Shown piece after piece: positions 17,714 to 25,755 of a stretch of DNA of 64,000 nt. Under the pieces are notes generated by a model that was not told the DNA's origin, made no database searches, and saw nothing but the letters and a program-made list of their open reading frames with translations. The stretch is from Seohaeicola_A nanhaiensis (GTDB taxonomy: Bacteria > Pseudomonadota > Alphaproteobacteria > Rhodobacterales > Rhodobacteraceae). The DNA is taken from the NCBI RefSeq assembly GCF_042654245.1, contig NZ_JBHSGI010000005.1, positions 310,001 to 374,000 of the forward strand. The letters are read 5' to 3'. Position 1 is the first letter of the stretch. Every line of letters begins with the position of its first letter. The position numbers were made by a program, and so were the translations under genes.

Positions 17714-19114
17714 ATGACCTCAGACATCGTCACCCGCTTTGCCCCTTCCCCGACCGGTTACCTGCATATCGGCGGGGCGCGCACGGCCCTGTTCAACTGG
17801 CTTTACGCGCGCGGGCGCGGCGGCAGGTTCCTGCTGCGCATCGAGGATACCGACCGCGAACGCTCGACCCCCGAGGCGACGGCGGCGATCCTGCAGGGGC
17901 TGACCTGGCTGGGGCTCGACTGGGACGGCGACGTGATCAGCCAGTTCGACCGCGCGGACCGTCACGCCGAAGTGGCGCGCGAGCTGCTGGCGCAGGGCAA
18001 GGCCTACAAGTGCTTTTCCACGCAGGAAGAAATCGCCGCCTTCCGCGAGTCGGCAAAGGCCGAGGGGCGCAGCACCCTGTTCCGCTCGCCCTGGCGCGAC
18101 GCTGACCCAAGCACCCATCCGGACGCGCCCTATGTGATCCGCATCAAGGCGCCCCAGGACGGCGCCACGGTGATCCGCGACCAGGTGCAGGGCGACGTGA
18201 CCATCCGCAACGACCAGCTGGACGACATGGTGATGCTGCGCAGCGACGGCACGCCGGTCTACATGCTGGCGGTGGTGGTCGATGACCACGACATGGGCGT
18301 GACCCATGTGATCCGGGGCGACGACCACCTGAACAACGCCGCGCGTCAGATGATGATCTATGACGCGATGGGCTGGCAGGTGCCGGTCTGGGCGCATATC
18401 CCGCTGATCCACGGGCCTGACGGCAAGAAGCTGTCCAAGCGGCACGGCGCGCTTGGGGCGCAGGAATATCAGGCGATGGGCTATCCGGCGGCCGGGATGC
18501 GCAACTATCTCGCCCGGCTGGGGTGGAGCCATGGCGACGACGAGTTCTTCACCGACGCCCAGGCGCGGGAATGGTTCGACCTTGACGGAATCGGCCGAAG
18601 CCCGGCGCGCTTCGACCTCAAGAAGCTGGAAAACCTCTGCGGCCAGCATATCGCCGCCTCGGACGATGCCGCGCTGCGGCAAGATCTGGTGGCCTATCTT
18701 GCCGCCGCCGGACTGCCCGCGCTGACCCGTCAGCAGGAGGCAGGGATCGAGACAGCCATGCCATTCCTTAAGGAGCGGGCGAAGACATTTCCGGAACTGA
18801 TTGAAAAGGCCCGCTTTGTGCTGGCGTCGCGTCCGCTGGACATCGACGAGAAAGCTGCCCGCGCGCTGACGCCCGAGGCGCGCAAAATGCTGTCGGAATT
18901 GACGCCGCAGTTGCAAAATGCTAGCTGGAACCGTGACGATCTCGAGACGGTCCTCAACGGCTTTGCCGTTGCCCAAGGCACGACGTTTGGCGCGCTGGCA
19001 GGCCCGCTTCGGGCCGCCCTCGCCGGACGCGCGGTAACGCCGTCTGTCTACGACATGATGATTGTACTCGGGCCCGAGGAGACTCTGGCCCGCCTTACCG
19101 AGGCTGCATCCTGA
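17714..19114 (+). CDS. gltX: Glutamyl-tRNA synthetase
   Basis: 466 aa class I synthetase that charges tRNA-Glu (and possibly tRNA-Gln where GatCAB is used). The HIGH-type motif is HIGG in PTGYLHIGGART (residues 17-20) and the KMSKS-type motif is DGKKLSKRHG (about 235). The ATG chosen gives the usual N terminus MTSDIVTRFAPSPTG. Full length for the family. The order lexA-comEC-gltX-gltA is typical of Rhodobacterales. Confidence 0.97.
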   Translation: MTSDIVTRFAPSPTGYLHIGGARTALFNWLYARGRGGRFLLRIEDTDRERSTPEATAAILQGLTWLGLDWDGDVISQFDRADRHAEVARELLAQGKAYKCFSTQEEIAAFRESAKAEGRSTLFRSPWRDADPSTHPDAPYVIRIKAPQDGATVIRDQVQGDVTIRNDQLDDMVMLRSDGTPVYMLAVVVDDHDMGVTHVIRGDDHLNNAARQMMIYDAMGWQVPVWAHIPLIHGPDGKKLSKRHGALGAQEYQAMGYPAAGMRNYLARLGWSHGDDEFFTDAQAREWFDLDGIGRSPARFDLKKLENLCGQHIAASDDAALRQDLVAYLAAAGLPALTRQQEAGIETAMPFLKERAKTFPELIEKARFVLASRPLDIDEKAARALTPEARKMLSELTPQLQNASWNRDDLETVLNGFAVAQGTTFGALAGPLRAALAGRAVTPSVYDMMIVLGPEETLARLTEAAS

Positions 19115-19230
19115 TGTTCACATTCAGGTAACGCAGTCCGGGTAACAGATTTGCCGCGCACACCGCGCGCAACCACAGGTCCGAGCGGACCGGAGATTCC
19201 GGGCCCGCCATGCAGGAGGAAGCGACGATC

Positions 19231-20526
19231 ATGACCGACACCAACAAATCCGCCCAGCTCATCTTGGACGGCAAGACCTATGAGTTGCCGGTGCTGTCGC
19301 CGACCGCGGGCCCCGATGTTGTCGATATCCGCAAGCTATATGGCCAGGCCGGGGTATTCACGTACGATCCGGGCTATACGTCGACGGCCAGCTGCGACAG
19401 CACGATCACCTTCATCGACGGCGACAAGGGCGAACTGCTGCACCGCGGCTATCCCATCGACCAGCTTGCCGCCAAATCGCACTATCTCGAAGTCTGCTAT
19501 CTGCTGCTCTACGGTGAGCTGCCGACCGCATCGGAACTCGAAACCTTCGAGATGACGATCACCCGCCATACCATGCTGCACGAACAGATGCAGTATTTCT
19601 TCCGCGGCTTCCGCCGCGACGCCCACCCGATGGCGACGATGGTCGGCGTGGTCGGCGCAATGTCGGCCTTCTATCACGACTCGACCGATATCTCGGACAA
19701 CCGCCAGCGCGAGATCGCCAGCCACCGCCTGATCGCCAAGATGCCGACCATCGCGGCCTGGGCCTACAAGTATTCGATCGGCCAGCCCTTCGTCTATCCG
19801 CGCAACGATCTCGACTATGCGTCGAACTTCCTGCGCATGTGCTTCTCGGTTCCGGCCGAGGAATACGAGGTGAACCCGATTCTCAGCCGCGCGATGGACC
19901 GGATCTTTACGCTCCACGCCGATCACGAGCAGAACGCCTCGACCTCGACGGTGCGTCTGGCCTCCTCCTCGGGCGCGAACCCCTTCGCCTGCATCGCGGC
20001 CGGCATCGCCTGTCTCTGGGGCCCCGCCCACGGCGGCGCCAACCAGGCCTGCCTGGAAATGCTCAAGGAGATTGGCACCCCGGACCGCATCCCCGAATTC
20101 ATCGCCCGCGCGAAGGACAAGAACGATCCCTTCCGCCTGATGGGCTTCGGCCACCGCGTCTACAAGAACTTCGACCCGCGCGCGACCGTGATGAAGCAGT
20201 CGGCGGACGAGGTTCTGGACCTTCTGGGGATCGAGGACAACCCGACCCTGCAGGTGGCGAAAGAGCTGGAAAAGCAGGCCCTGGAGGATCCGTATTTCGC
20301 CGAGAAGAAGCTGTTCCCGAACGTCGACTTCTACTCGGGCATCATCCTCGAGGCGATGGGCTTCCCCACCTCGATGTTCACGCCGATCTTCGCCGTCAGC
20401 CGGACGGTCGGCTGGGTCAGCCAGTGGAAAGAGATGATCGCCGATCCGCAGAACAAGATCGGCCGCCCGCGCCAGCTGTATCTGGGCGCGACCGCGCGCG
20501 ACTACGTGGATATCGAGAACCGCTGA
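19231..20526 (+). CDS. gltA: Citrate synthase
   Basis: 431 aa hexameric (type II) citrate synthase that condenses oxaloacetate and acetyl-CoA at the entry to the TCA cycle. Active-site motifs: HGGANQ (about residue 266), MGFGHRVYKNFDPRA (about 305) and VDFYSG (about 364), giving the His-His-Asp set. GGAGG at 19215-19219 selects the ATG at 19231; an in-frame ATG 21 nt earlier lies before that site and is rejected. A strong terminator follows. Confidence 0.97.
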   Translation: MTDTNKSAQLILDGKTYELPVLSPTAGPDVVDIRKLYGQAGVFTYDPGYTSTASCDSTITFIDGDKGELLHRGYPIDQLAAKSHYLEVCYLLLYGELPTASELETFEMTITRHTMLHEQMQYFFRGFRRDAHPMATMVGVVGAMSAFYHDSTDISDNRQREIASHRLIAKMPTIAAWAYKYSIGQPFVYPRNDLDYASNFLRMCFSVPAEEYEVNPILSRAMDRIFTLHADHEQNASTSTVRLASSSGANPFACIAAGIACLWGPAHGGANQACLEMLKEIGTPDRIPEFIARAKDKNDPFRLMGFGHRVYKNFDPRATVMKQSADEVLDLLGIEDNPTLQVAKELEKQALEDPYFAEKKLFPNVDFYSGIILEAMGFPTSMFTPIFAVSRTVGWVSQWKEMIADPQNKIGRPRQLYLGATARDYVDIENR

Positions 20527-20550
20527 CTTTCGGCGCCAGTCCTGAAAACA

Positions 20551-20581
20551 AAAACGCCCCGGCCAAAGGCCGGGGCGTTTT
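20551..20581. terminator. Bidirectional rho-independent terminator
   Basis: AAAACGCCCCGGCC-AAA-GGCCGGGGCGTTTT is a perfect 14-bp stem with A and T ends on either side, so it can stop gltA transcription on the plus strand and the convergent hydratase operon on the minus strand. Confidence 0.93.
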
Positions 20582-20598
20582 CCCTTCGGACAGACGCC

Positions 20599-21375
20599 TC
20601 AGCGCCCTTCGAAACTCGGCGCGCGTTTTTCCATGAAGGCGACGACACCTTCCTGGAAATCGCGGGACTTGCCGCACTGGCCCTGAAGCCGCGCCTCGGT
20701 GGACAGCTGGTCGGGCAGGGTCGATTCGAAACTGCCACGTATCGCCTGCTTGACGGCGGCATAGGCCTGGGTCGGCCCCTTGGCCAGCTGGCTCGCGCGG
20801 ATCCGCCAGTGCGCGTCGAATTCGGCATCGGGCACCGCCTCCCAGATCATGCCCCAGGCATCCGCCTGTTTCGCGCTGATCTTGTCGGCAAAGAGCGCCG
20901 CGCCCATCGCCTTGGCCAGCCCCATCTGCCGCGGCAGGAACCAGGTGCCGCCGGCGTCGGGCAGCAGGCCGATGCGGGTGAAGGCCTGCAGGAAATAGGC
21001 GCTTTCGGTGGCGATCACCACGTCGCAGGCCAGCGCCAGATTGGCCCCTGCCCCGGCCGCCGGGCCGTTCACCGCGGCGATCGTCGGCACCGGGCAGTCA
21101 TAGATCGCCTCGAGCATCGGCGTGTATTCGTCGCGCAGCGTGCGCTCCAGATCCAGCTGGGTGGCATCGCCGCCATCGCCCAGATCCTGGCCGGTGCAAA
21201 AGGCGCGGCCCGCGCCGGTCATCACGATGACCCGCGCGCGGGTGGCCGCGTCGCGCATGGCATGGGCGATCTCGGCGCGCATCTGGGTGGTCAGCGAATT
21301 CATCTTGTCCGGCCGGTTCAGGGTAAGAACGGCAACGGCGTCGGCGATATCCAGCGTGAGGGTCTGATAGTCCAT
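20599..21375 (-). CDS. paaG: Enoyl-CoA hydratase/isomerase, PaaG-like
   Basis: 258 aa crotonase-fold protein. The start at 21375 (MDYQTLTLDIADAV) has a CGGGAGA site upstream; the longer frame adds 18 unsupported residues. The oxyanion-hole segments are VIVMTGAGRAFCTGQDLGDGG and AVNGPAAGAGANLALACD. The GQDL signature and overall pattern match PaaG, the ring 1,2-epoxyphenylacetyl-CoA isomerase of phenylacetate degradation, but no other paa gene is near, so a general enoyl-CoA hydratase is the alternative. It follows ccmH on the same strand. Confidence 0.8.
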   Translation of the reverse strand: MDYQTLTLDIADAVAVLTLNRPDKMNSLTTQMRAEIAHAMRDAATRARVIVMTGAGRAFCTGQDLGDGGDATQLDLERTLRDEYTPMLEAIYDCPVPTIAAVNGPAAGAGANLALACDVVIATESAYFLQAFTRIGLLPDAGGTWFLPRQMGLAKAMGAALFADKISAKQADAWGMIWEAVPDAEFDAHWRIRASQLAKGPTQAYAAVKQAIRGSFESTLPDQLSTEARLQGQCGKSRDFQEGVVAFMEKRAPSFEGR

Positions 21376-21447
21376 GGCGGGTCTCCCGGGGTATTGATCG
21401 CCGGCAACCTGACGCAAGGGCGCAGCCAAGGAAAGAGGAACGGCGCG

Positions 21448-21897
21448 TCAGTCCTCGAGAATCCGACGCAGCCGCTCTTCCTCGGCAGGGCTCAGCGGCC
21501 GGTCCGGGGCCACCGGCCGCGCCCGTCCGCGCAGATAGGCCCAGGCGGTGCCGCCCGCGACCAGCAGCATCATCGGCCCCGCCGCCCAGAGCAGCCAGTT
21601 CGCGCCGCCTGCGACCGGGTTCAGCAGGACATATTCGCCATAGCGGGCGACGATGAACTGCACCGCTTCCGCGTCGCTGTCGCCCGCGCTCAACCGCTCG
21701 CGCAGCAGGATGCGCAGGTCGCGCGCGAGGCTGGCGTTGCTTTCGTCGATGCTCTCGTTGCGGCAGACAAGGCAGCGCAGGCCCTTGGAAATCTCGCGCG
21801 CCCGCGCCTCCAGCGCGGGGTCGGCCAGCATCTCGTCCGGTTGCACCGCAAAGGCCGGGCTGGCGGCCAGGACAAGGGCAAGCAGCAGGCGCTTCAT
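21448..21897 (-). CDS. ccmH: Cytochrome c biogenesis protein CcmH
   Basis: 149 aa periplasmic, membrane-anchored thiol reductase of System I cytochrome c maturation; it keeps the CXXCH motif of apocytochrome c reduced. A signal peptide or anchor is at 1-18, the redox motif LRCLVC holds Cys42 and Cys45, and a membrane helix lies near 100-122. The second domain of E. coli CcmH is absent, as usual where CcmI is separate. The start overlaps the ccmF stop in an ATGA. Confidence 0.95.
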   Translation of the reverse strand: MKRLLLALVLAASPAFAVQPDEMLADPALEARAREISKGLRCLVCRNESIDESNASLARDLRILLRERLSAGDSDAEAVQFIVARYGEYVLLNPVAGGANWLLWAAGPMMLLVAGGTAWAYLRGRARPVAPDRPLSPAEEERLRRILED

Positions 21898-23849
21898 TCG
21901 GCCGGCACCGCCCGCACACGCGCCCGCGCCCCGGCGGCCACGCGGAACCGCCGGTCGGTCAGCGACAGCAGCCCGCCAAAGGCCATCATCAGGCAGCCGC
22001 CCCAGATCCAGTTGGCGAAGGGCTTGATATAGGTGCGCATCACCCAGCCGCCATTGTCCTGCTCGTCCCCGATCACGACATAGACGTCGCGCAGGAACCG
22101 ATAGTCGATCGCCGCCTCGGTCGTGGGCATCTTGGCCACCGGATAGACCCGCTTTTCGGGCCGCAGCTCCGCGATGTCGCTGCCGGCCTTCGCAAGGGTC
22201 ACAAAGCCGGTGGTGTTGAAGTAATTCGGCCCGCGCCCTTCCTCGACCCGGTGCAGGGTCAGCGTATAGGGACCGATCCCAAAGCTCTCTCCGGGATGGA
22301 CGACGCGGATGTCCTCCTGCTGCCAGGCGGTCAGCGCCGCGATGGCAAAGATCGTGACCCCCAGCCCGGAATGGGCGGTGACCCGGCCCAAGTCGGCCTG
22401 CGGCAGACGCAGCAGCCGGTCGGCCCGGCCGGCGGCGCGGGTCCAGAGGTCGGTCAGCGCGCCGGCCACGATCCAGGCACCCAGGAAGGCGCCCACCGGG
22501 CCAAGGGCCGAGCGACCGGTCTGCAACGCCCAGGCCAGCGCGCCCAGGGCCAGCGCCAGCGCAAAGGCCGGACCCAACAGGCGCAGGGTGCGCCCGAGGC
22601 GCGCGCGCTTCCAGGGCATCAGCGCGCCGATCGGCAGCACCAGCCCGAGGCCGACCATGAAGGGCGTAAAGGCGGCGTCAAAGAACGGCGGACCCACCGA
22701 CAGCTTGCGGTCAAAGGCCATCTCGGCCACCATCGGCCACATGGTCCCGACGAAAACCACGAAGGCGCTGACGGCCAGCAGCACGTTGTTCAGCACCAGC
22801 GCGCTTTCCCGGCTGACCATCGCGAACAGCCCCTTGGCCTGCATCGCCCCGGCGCGGGCCGCATACAGCGTCAGCGCACCACCGGTGAAAACCGTGAGGA
22901 TGATCAGGATGAACACACCCCGCTCCGGGTCGTTTGCAAAGGCATGGACCGAGGTCAGCAGGCCCGAGCGCACGATGAAGGTGCCGATCAGCGAAAAGCC
23001 GAAGGCCAGGATCGCCAGCAGGATGGTCCAGCTTTTCAGGCTCTCGCGCTTTTCCACCACGATGGCCGAATGCAGCAGCGCGGCGGCCAGAAGCCAGGGC
23101 ATGAAGGATGCATTCTCGACCGGATCCCAGAACCAGAAGCCGCCCCAGCCCAGTTCGTAATAGGCCCACCAGGATCCCAGCGCGATGCCGATGGTCAGGA
23201 ATATCCAGGCCGCCAGCGTCCAGGGCCGCACCCAGCGCCCCCAGGCGGCGTCGACCCGGCCTTCGATCAGCGCGGCAACGGCGAAGGAATAGGTCATGCT
23301 CAGCCCGACATAGCCGAGGTAGAGGAACGGCGGATGGAAGGCGAGTCCTGGATCCTGCAGCAGCGGGTTCAGATCCTGCCCGTCAAAGGGCGGCACGGCC
23401 ATGCGCAGGAAGGGGTTCGAGGTGAAGAGGATGAAGGCCAGGAAGGCCACGCCGATCATGGCCTGCACCGCCAGCACCCGCGCTTTCAGCGTGGGCGGAA
23501 GCGCGCCGCCGAACCAGGCGGCCGAGGCCCCGAACAGCGAGACGATCAGCACCCAGAGCAGCATCGAACCTTCGTGATTGCCCCAGGTTCCGCTGATCTT
23601 GTACAGCATTGGCTTGAGCGAATGGCTGTTCTCTACCACCAGTTTCAGCGAGAAATCCGAGGTCACGAAGGCATGCATCAGCGCGCCGAAGGAACAGGCG
23701 ATCAGCAGGAACTGCATGTTGGCGGCCGGTTCGGCTACCGCCATCCAGGCAGGCCAGCGTTTTGCCGCGCCGATCATCGGCACCACGGCCTGCACGATGG
23801 CGATCAGGAAGGCGAGGATAAGGGCGAAATGGCCAAGCTCTGTGATCAT
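21894..23849 (-). CDS. ccmF: Cytochrome c haem lyase subunit CcmF
   Basis: 651 aa polytopic membrane protein that, with CcmH, transfers haem from holo-CcmE to apocytochromes c. The tryptophan-rich haem-handling motif WGGFWFWDPVEN is near residue 236, and conserved His residues flank it (for example HEGSML and AFHPPFLY). The chosen start (MITELGHF) avoids a 15-codon extension into the upstream hairpin. ccmF-ccmH form a coupled pair; ccmE lies further upstream beyond the GTA-type lysis genes. Confidence 0.96.
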   Translation of the reverse strand: MITELGHFALILAFLIAIVQAVVPMIGAAKRWPAWMAVAEPAANMQFLLIACSFGALMHAFVTSDFSLKLVVENSHSLKPMLYKISGTWGNHEGSMLLWVLIVSLFGASAAWFGGALPPTLKARVLAVQAMIGVAFLAFILFTSNPFLRMAVPPFDGQDLNPLLQDPGLAFHPPFLYLGYVGLSMTYSFAVAALIEGRVDAAWGRWVRPWTLAAWIFLTIGIALGSWWAYYELGWGGFWFWDPVENASFMPWLLAAALLHSAIVVEKRESLKSWTILLAILAFGFSLIGTFIVRSGLLTSVHAFANDPERGVFILIILTVFTGGALTLYAARAGAMQAKGLFAMVSRESALVLNNVLLAVSAFVVFVGTMWPMVAEMAFDRKLSVGPPFFDAAFTPFMVGLGLVLPIGALMPWKRARLGRTLRLLGPAFALALALGALAWALQTGRSALGPVGAFLGAWIVAGALTDLWTRAAGRADRLLRLPQADLGRVTAHSGLGVTIFAIAALTAWQQEDIRVVHPGESFGIGPYTLTLHRVEEGRGPNYFNTTGFVTLAKAGSDIAELRPEKRVYPVAKMPTTEAAIDYRFLRDVYVVIGDEQDNGGWVMRTYIKPFANWIWGGCLMMAFGGLLSLTDRRFRVAAGARARVRAVPAE

Positions 23850-23872
23850 GGGCGCGTTATAGGCTCGCGCGG

Positions 23873-23906
23873 CCGCGCGGCCAACGGTTTTCACCGGGCC
23901 GCGCGG
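23873..23906. terminator. Hairpin between holin and ccmF genes
   Basis: CCGCGCGGCC and GGCCGCGCGG form a perfect 10-bp stem with a 14-nt loop. It lies between the holin stop and the ccmF start on the shared minus strand and has no T tract. It may partly separate expression of the lysis genes from ccmFH. Confidence 0.45.
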
Positions 23907-23923
23907 TTCACATTGTCGCGGCC

Positions 23924-24499
23924 TCAGGCCCGCCGCTGCGCCCTCCAGGCGTCCAGCGCCGGATTGTCCGAAGGTTCACCCGCGGCCAGCGTCAGCGTCG
24001 CGTCCACCCCGGTGCCGGCGGCGCCCGGGCTGTCGTGGCGTAGCTCTGCAATAGCCGTCAGATTCTCCAGAACCGCCGGAACCCGCGCCATGGTGGTGGC
24101 GATCTCGCGCTGGAAGTCCTGCGACTTCAGCTGGTGACGGGCACCGAAGTAAAACGTCACGATGACCCCCAGCAGCCACCACAGCGGCTCGGGCACCAGG
24201 GCGATCCCCTGCATCCGCGCCGCGAACCACAGCGGATCGACCATCGCCGCCGCGAACAGCGCCAGGGTTCCCAGCGCCAGCGCGGGACGCGGCAGCCTGT
24301 TCAGCCCATCCATCAGCCGATCGAACCAGCCCGGCCGCGGCAGGGCGAATTCGGCGGCATATTGCGCCAGCACCTGCCCCTGCAGCCCCGAGGCGCGCGC
24401 CGCCGCGGCTTCGGCATTCTCGCGGAAGACCTCCGCCGTCTCGCGCACCACGTTGCGCGAGCCGAACAGCAGCCCGGCCAGTGTCTGGATCAGCCCCAT
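23924..24499 (-). CDS. GTA-type holin (3TM family)
   Basis: 191 aa protein starting MGLIQTLAGLLFGS, with an amphipathic N terminus, hydrophobic helices at about 74-94 and 103-120, and a charged, Ala-rich cytoplasmic tail. It matches the family of three-TM holins used for release of gene transfer agents in Rhodobacterales. Holins open the inner membrane so that the endolysin reaches peptidoglycan. The start overlaps the endolysin stop by 10 nt. No capsid or tail genes are near, so this is the detached lysis module of a GTA rather than a prophage (inference). Confidence 0.8.
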   Translation of the reverse strand: MGLIQTLAGLLFGSRNVVRETAEVFRENAEAAAARASGLQGQVLAQYAAEFALPRPGWFDRLMDGLNRLPRPALALGTLALFAAAMVDPLWFAARMQGIALVPEPLWWLLGVIVTFYFGARHQLKSQDFQREIATTMARVPAVLENLTAIAELRHDSPGAAGTGVDATLTLAAGEPSDNPALDAWRAQRRA

Positions 24500-25101
24500 G
24501 ATGCGGTCCTTTCTGCAAATGCCGCGTCGCTCAGGTGATAGCGCGGCGAGACGAAGGCCTCGGCCCGATTGATCCAGCCGCCCTTGCCCCCGGCCCGGGT
24601 GCGCGCATACTTGCGGCTGGCGGGGCGCGCGTCGGCAAGGCGGAAGTAATAGTTCCGCCGCGCGATCCCATAGGCATCGGCCAGCGCCAACGGATCGGGC
24701 ATCGCCGCATCCCGCGCCGCCGCCAGCGTCTGCGGCCCGATCTGGCCGTCCACCGCGATCTGATAGCCCATGTCCCGCAGCAGCCGCTGCAGGATCGACA
24801 CCGCATTGGCGCCCGCGTTGACATACATGTCAAAGACCGAGGGCTGCAGCGCCGCCGGCAGCTCGGCGATGCGCGGCCGCTCGAAATAATGGCGCACGAA
24901 GATGTCGACCGCCTGCGCCCGCGTCAGCGCGCGCACATCGGCCACACTCACCGCGCCATCGCCGGTCAGATCCAGACCGAGACGCCGCATGGTATGGATG
25001 GTGACGCCGAAATTCGTCGCGCCGCCGGGGTCGTCGGGGTCGTTCACGAAACCGCCCTCGCGGGCGACAATCTCTTCGGCGATGTCTCGCACGGATGGCA
25101 T
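24490..25101 (-). CDS. GTA-type endolysin, glycoside hydrolase family 108
   Basis: 203 aa peptidoglycan hydrolase. The GH108 catalytic region holds AREGGFVNDPDDPGG, with Glu15 as the likely acid, then TNFGVTIHTM. The C-terminal part (QIAVDGQIGPQTLAA) is the predicted peptidoglycan-binding domain (PG_binding_3). There is no signal peptide, consistent with release through the holin encoded immediately downstream. Together they form the lysis cassette of Rhodobacter-type GTAs, lying between ccmE and ccmF. Confidence 0.85.
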   Translation of the reverse strand: MPSVRDIAEEIVAREGGFVNDPDDPGGATNFGVTIHTMRRLGLDLTGDGAVSVADVRALTRAQAVDIFVRHYFERPRIAELPAALQPSVFDMYVNAGANAVSILQRLLRDMGYQIAVDGQIGPQTLAAARDAAMPDPLALADAYGIARRNYYFRLADARPASRKYARTRAGGKGGWINRAEAFVSPRYHLSDAAFAERTASWG

Positions 25102-25193
25102 GGGGCGTCTCCTCGCTCTCTCGGCAAGGTTGTGCCCCAGAAGCGGTTAACGCCGCGCGATCACGGCGCGCGCGCCTTCCGCTTCTCTGGTTC

Positions 25194-25232
25194 GGAAATA
25201 CCTCCGCCGGAGGCAGCGCCGCTTGCGGCGCT
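25194..25232. repeat. Dispersed palindromic repeat, short copy
   Basis: GGAAATACCTCC start shared with the repeats at 5171 and 52034, then hairpins CCTCC-GCC-GGAGG and AGCGCCGC-TT-GCGGCGCT. It abuts the ccmE stop codon on the 3' side, where it could act as a terminator or 3' stabiliser before the endolysin gene. Confidence 0.5.
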
Positions 25233-25682
25233 TCAGTTCCCGGCCTTCGGATCCTTGTAGACGCCCTGTTCCTTCAGCGCGTCCACCACTTCTCGCGGCA
25301 TATAGCTCTCGTCGTGTTTGGCAAGGATCTCCGTGGCTTCGAAGGTGCCGTTGATGTAACGCCCGGTGCCGACCATGCCCTGGCCCTCGTCAAAGAGATC
25401 GGGCAGGACGCCGGTATAGCTCACCGGCACCGAGGCGCCGCCATCGGTCACACGAAACCGGATGGTCTCGCCCTGCCCGCGCTCGAGCGAGCCCTCCTCG
25501 ACCAGCCCGCCTATGCGGAACACCTCGCCCGGCCCCGGCGGTTCGGCCATCACCTGGCTGGGCGCACGGAAGAAATTGATGCCGTCGCGCATGGCATAGC
25601 CGATCAGCGCGGTGCTGAGCACCAGCGCCACGGCCGCCAGCGCGATGATCTGGATGCGGCGTTGCTTCTTCAGCGATTTCAT
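25233..25682 (-). CDS. ccmE: Cytochrome c maturation haem chaperone CcmE
   Basis: 149 aa periplasmic protein with one N-terminal membrane anchor (about 10-28) and an OB-fold domain. It binds haem covalently through His123 in AKHDESYMP, with Tyr127 as ligand, and hands haem to CcmF. GGAGGA before the ATG at 25682 fixes the start; a longer frame begins inside the upstream repeat and is rejected. It follows argC across a 73-nt spacer filled by two hairpins. Confidence 0.95.
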   Translation of the reverse strand: MKSLKKQRRIQIIALAAVALVLSTALIGYAMRDGINFFRAPSQVMAEPPGPGEVFRIGGLVEEGSLERGQGETIRFRVTDGGASVPVSYTGVLPDLFDEGQGMVGTGRYINGTFEATEILAKHDESYMPREVVDALKEQGVYKDPKAGN

Positions 25683-25702
25683 CTCGTCCTCCGTCCGTCG
25701 CA

Positions 25703-25751
25703 GCAAAACTCTTCCAAAGAGTTTTGCCAAAACTTTTCTGAAAAGTTTTGG
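25703..25751. repeat. Twin abutting 11-bp hairpins between argC and ccmE
   Basis: GCAAAACTCTT folds on AAGAGTTTTGC, and CCAAAACTTTT on AAAAGTTTTGG, the two sharing one base at 25727. The arms are near-copies of each other, so a competing fold (first arm with last arm) is possible. AT-rich in a GC-rich neighbourhood, and it occupies almost the entire argC-ccmE spacer. Confidence 0.75.
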
Positions 25752-25755
25752 CCCC

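Noticed and set aside
23924..25101. Prophage remnant
   Set aside because: Only holin and endolysin are present, flanked by ccm genes on both sides, with no integrase, att repeats or structural genes; a GTA lysis module fits better.
25683..25730. 16-codon N-terminal extension of ccmE
   Set aside because: It is encoded by the hairpin repeat, and GGAGGA selects the ATG at 25682.
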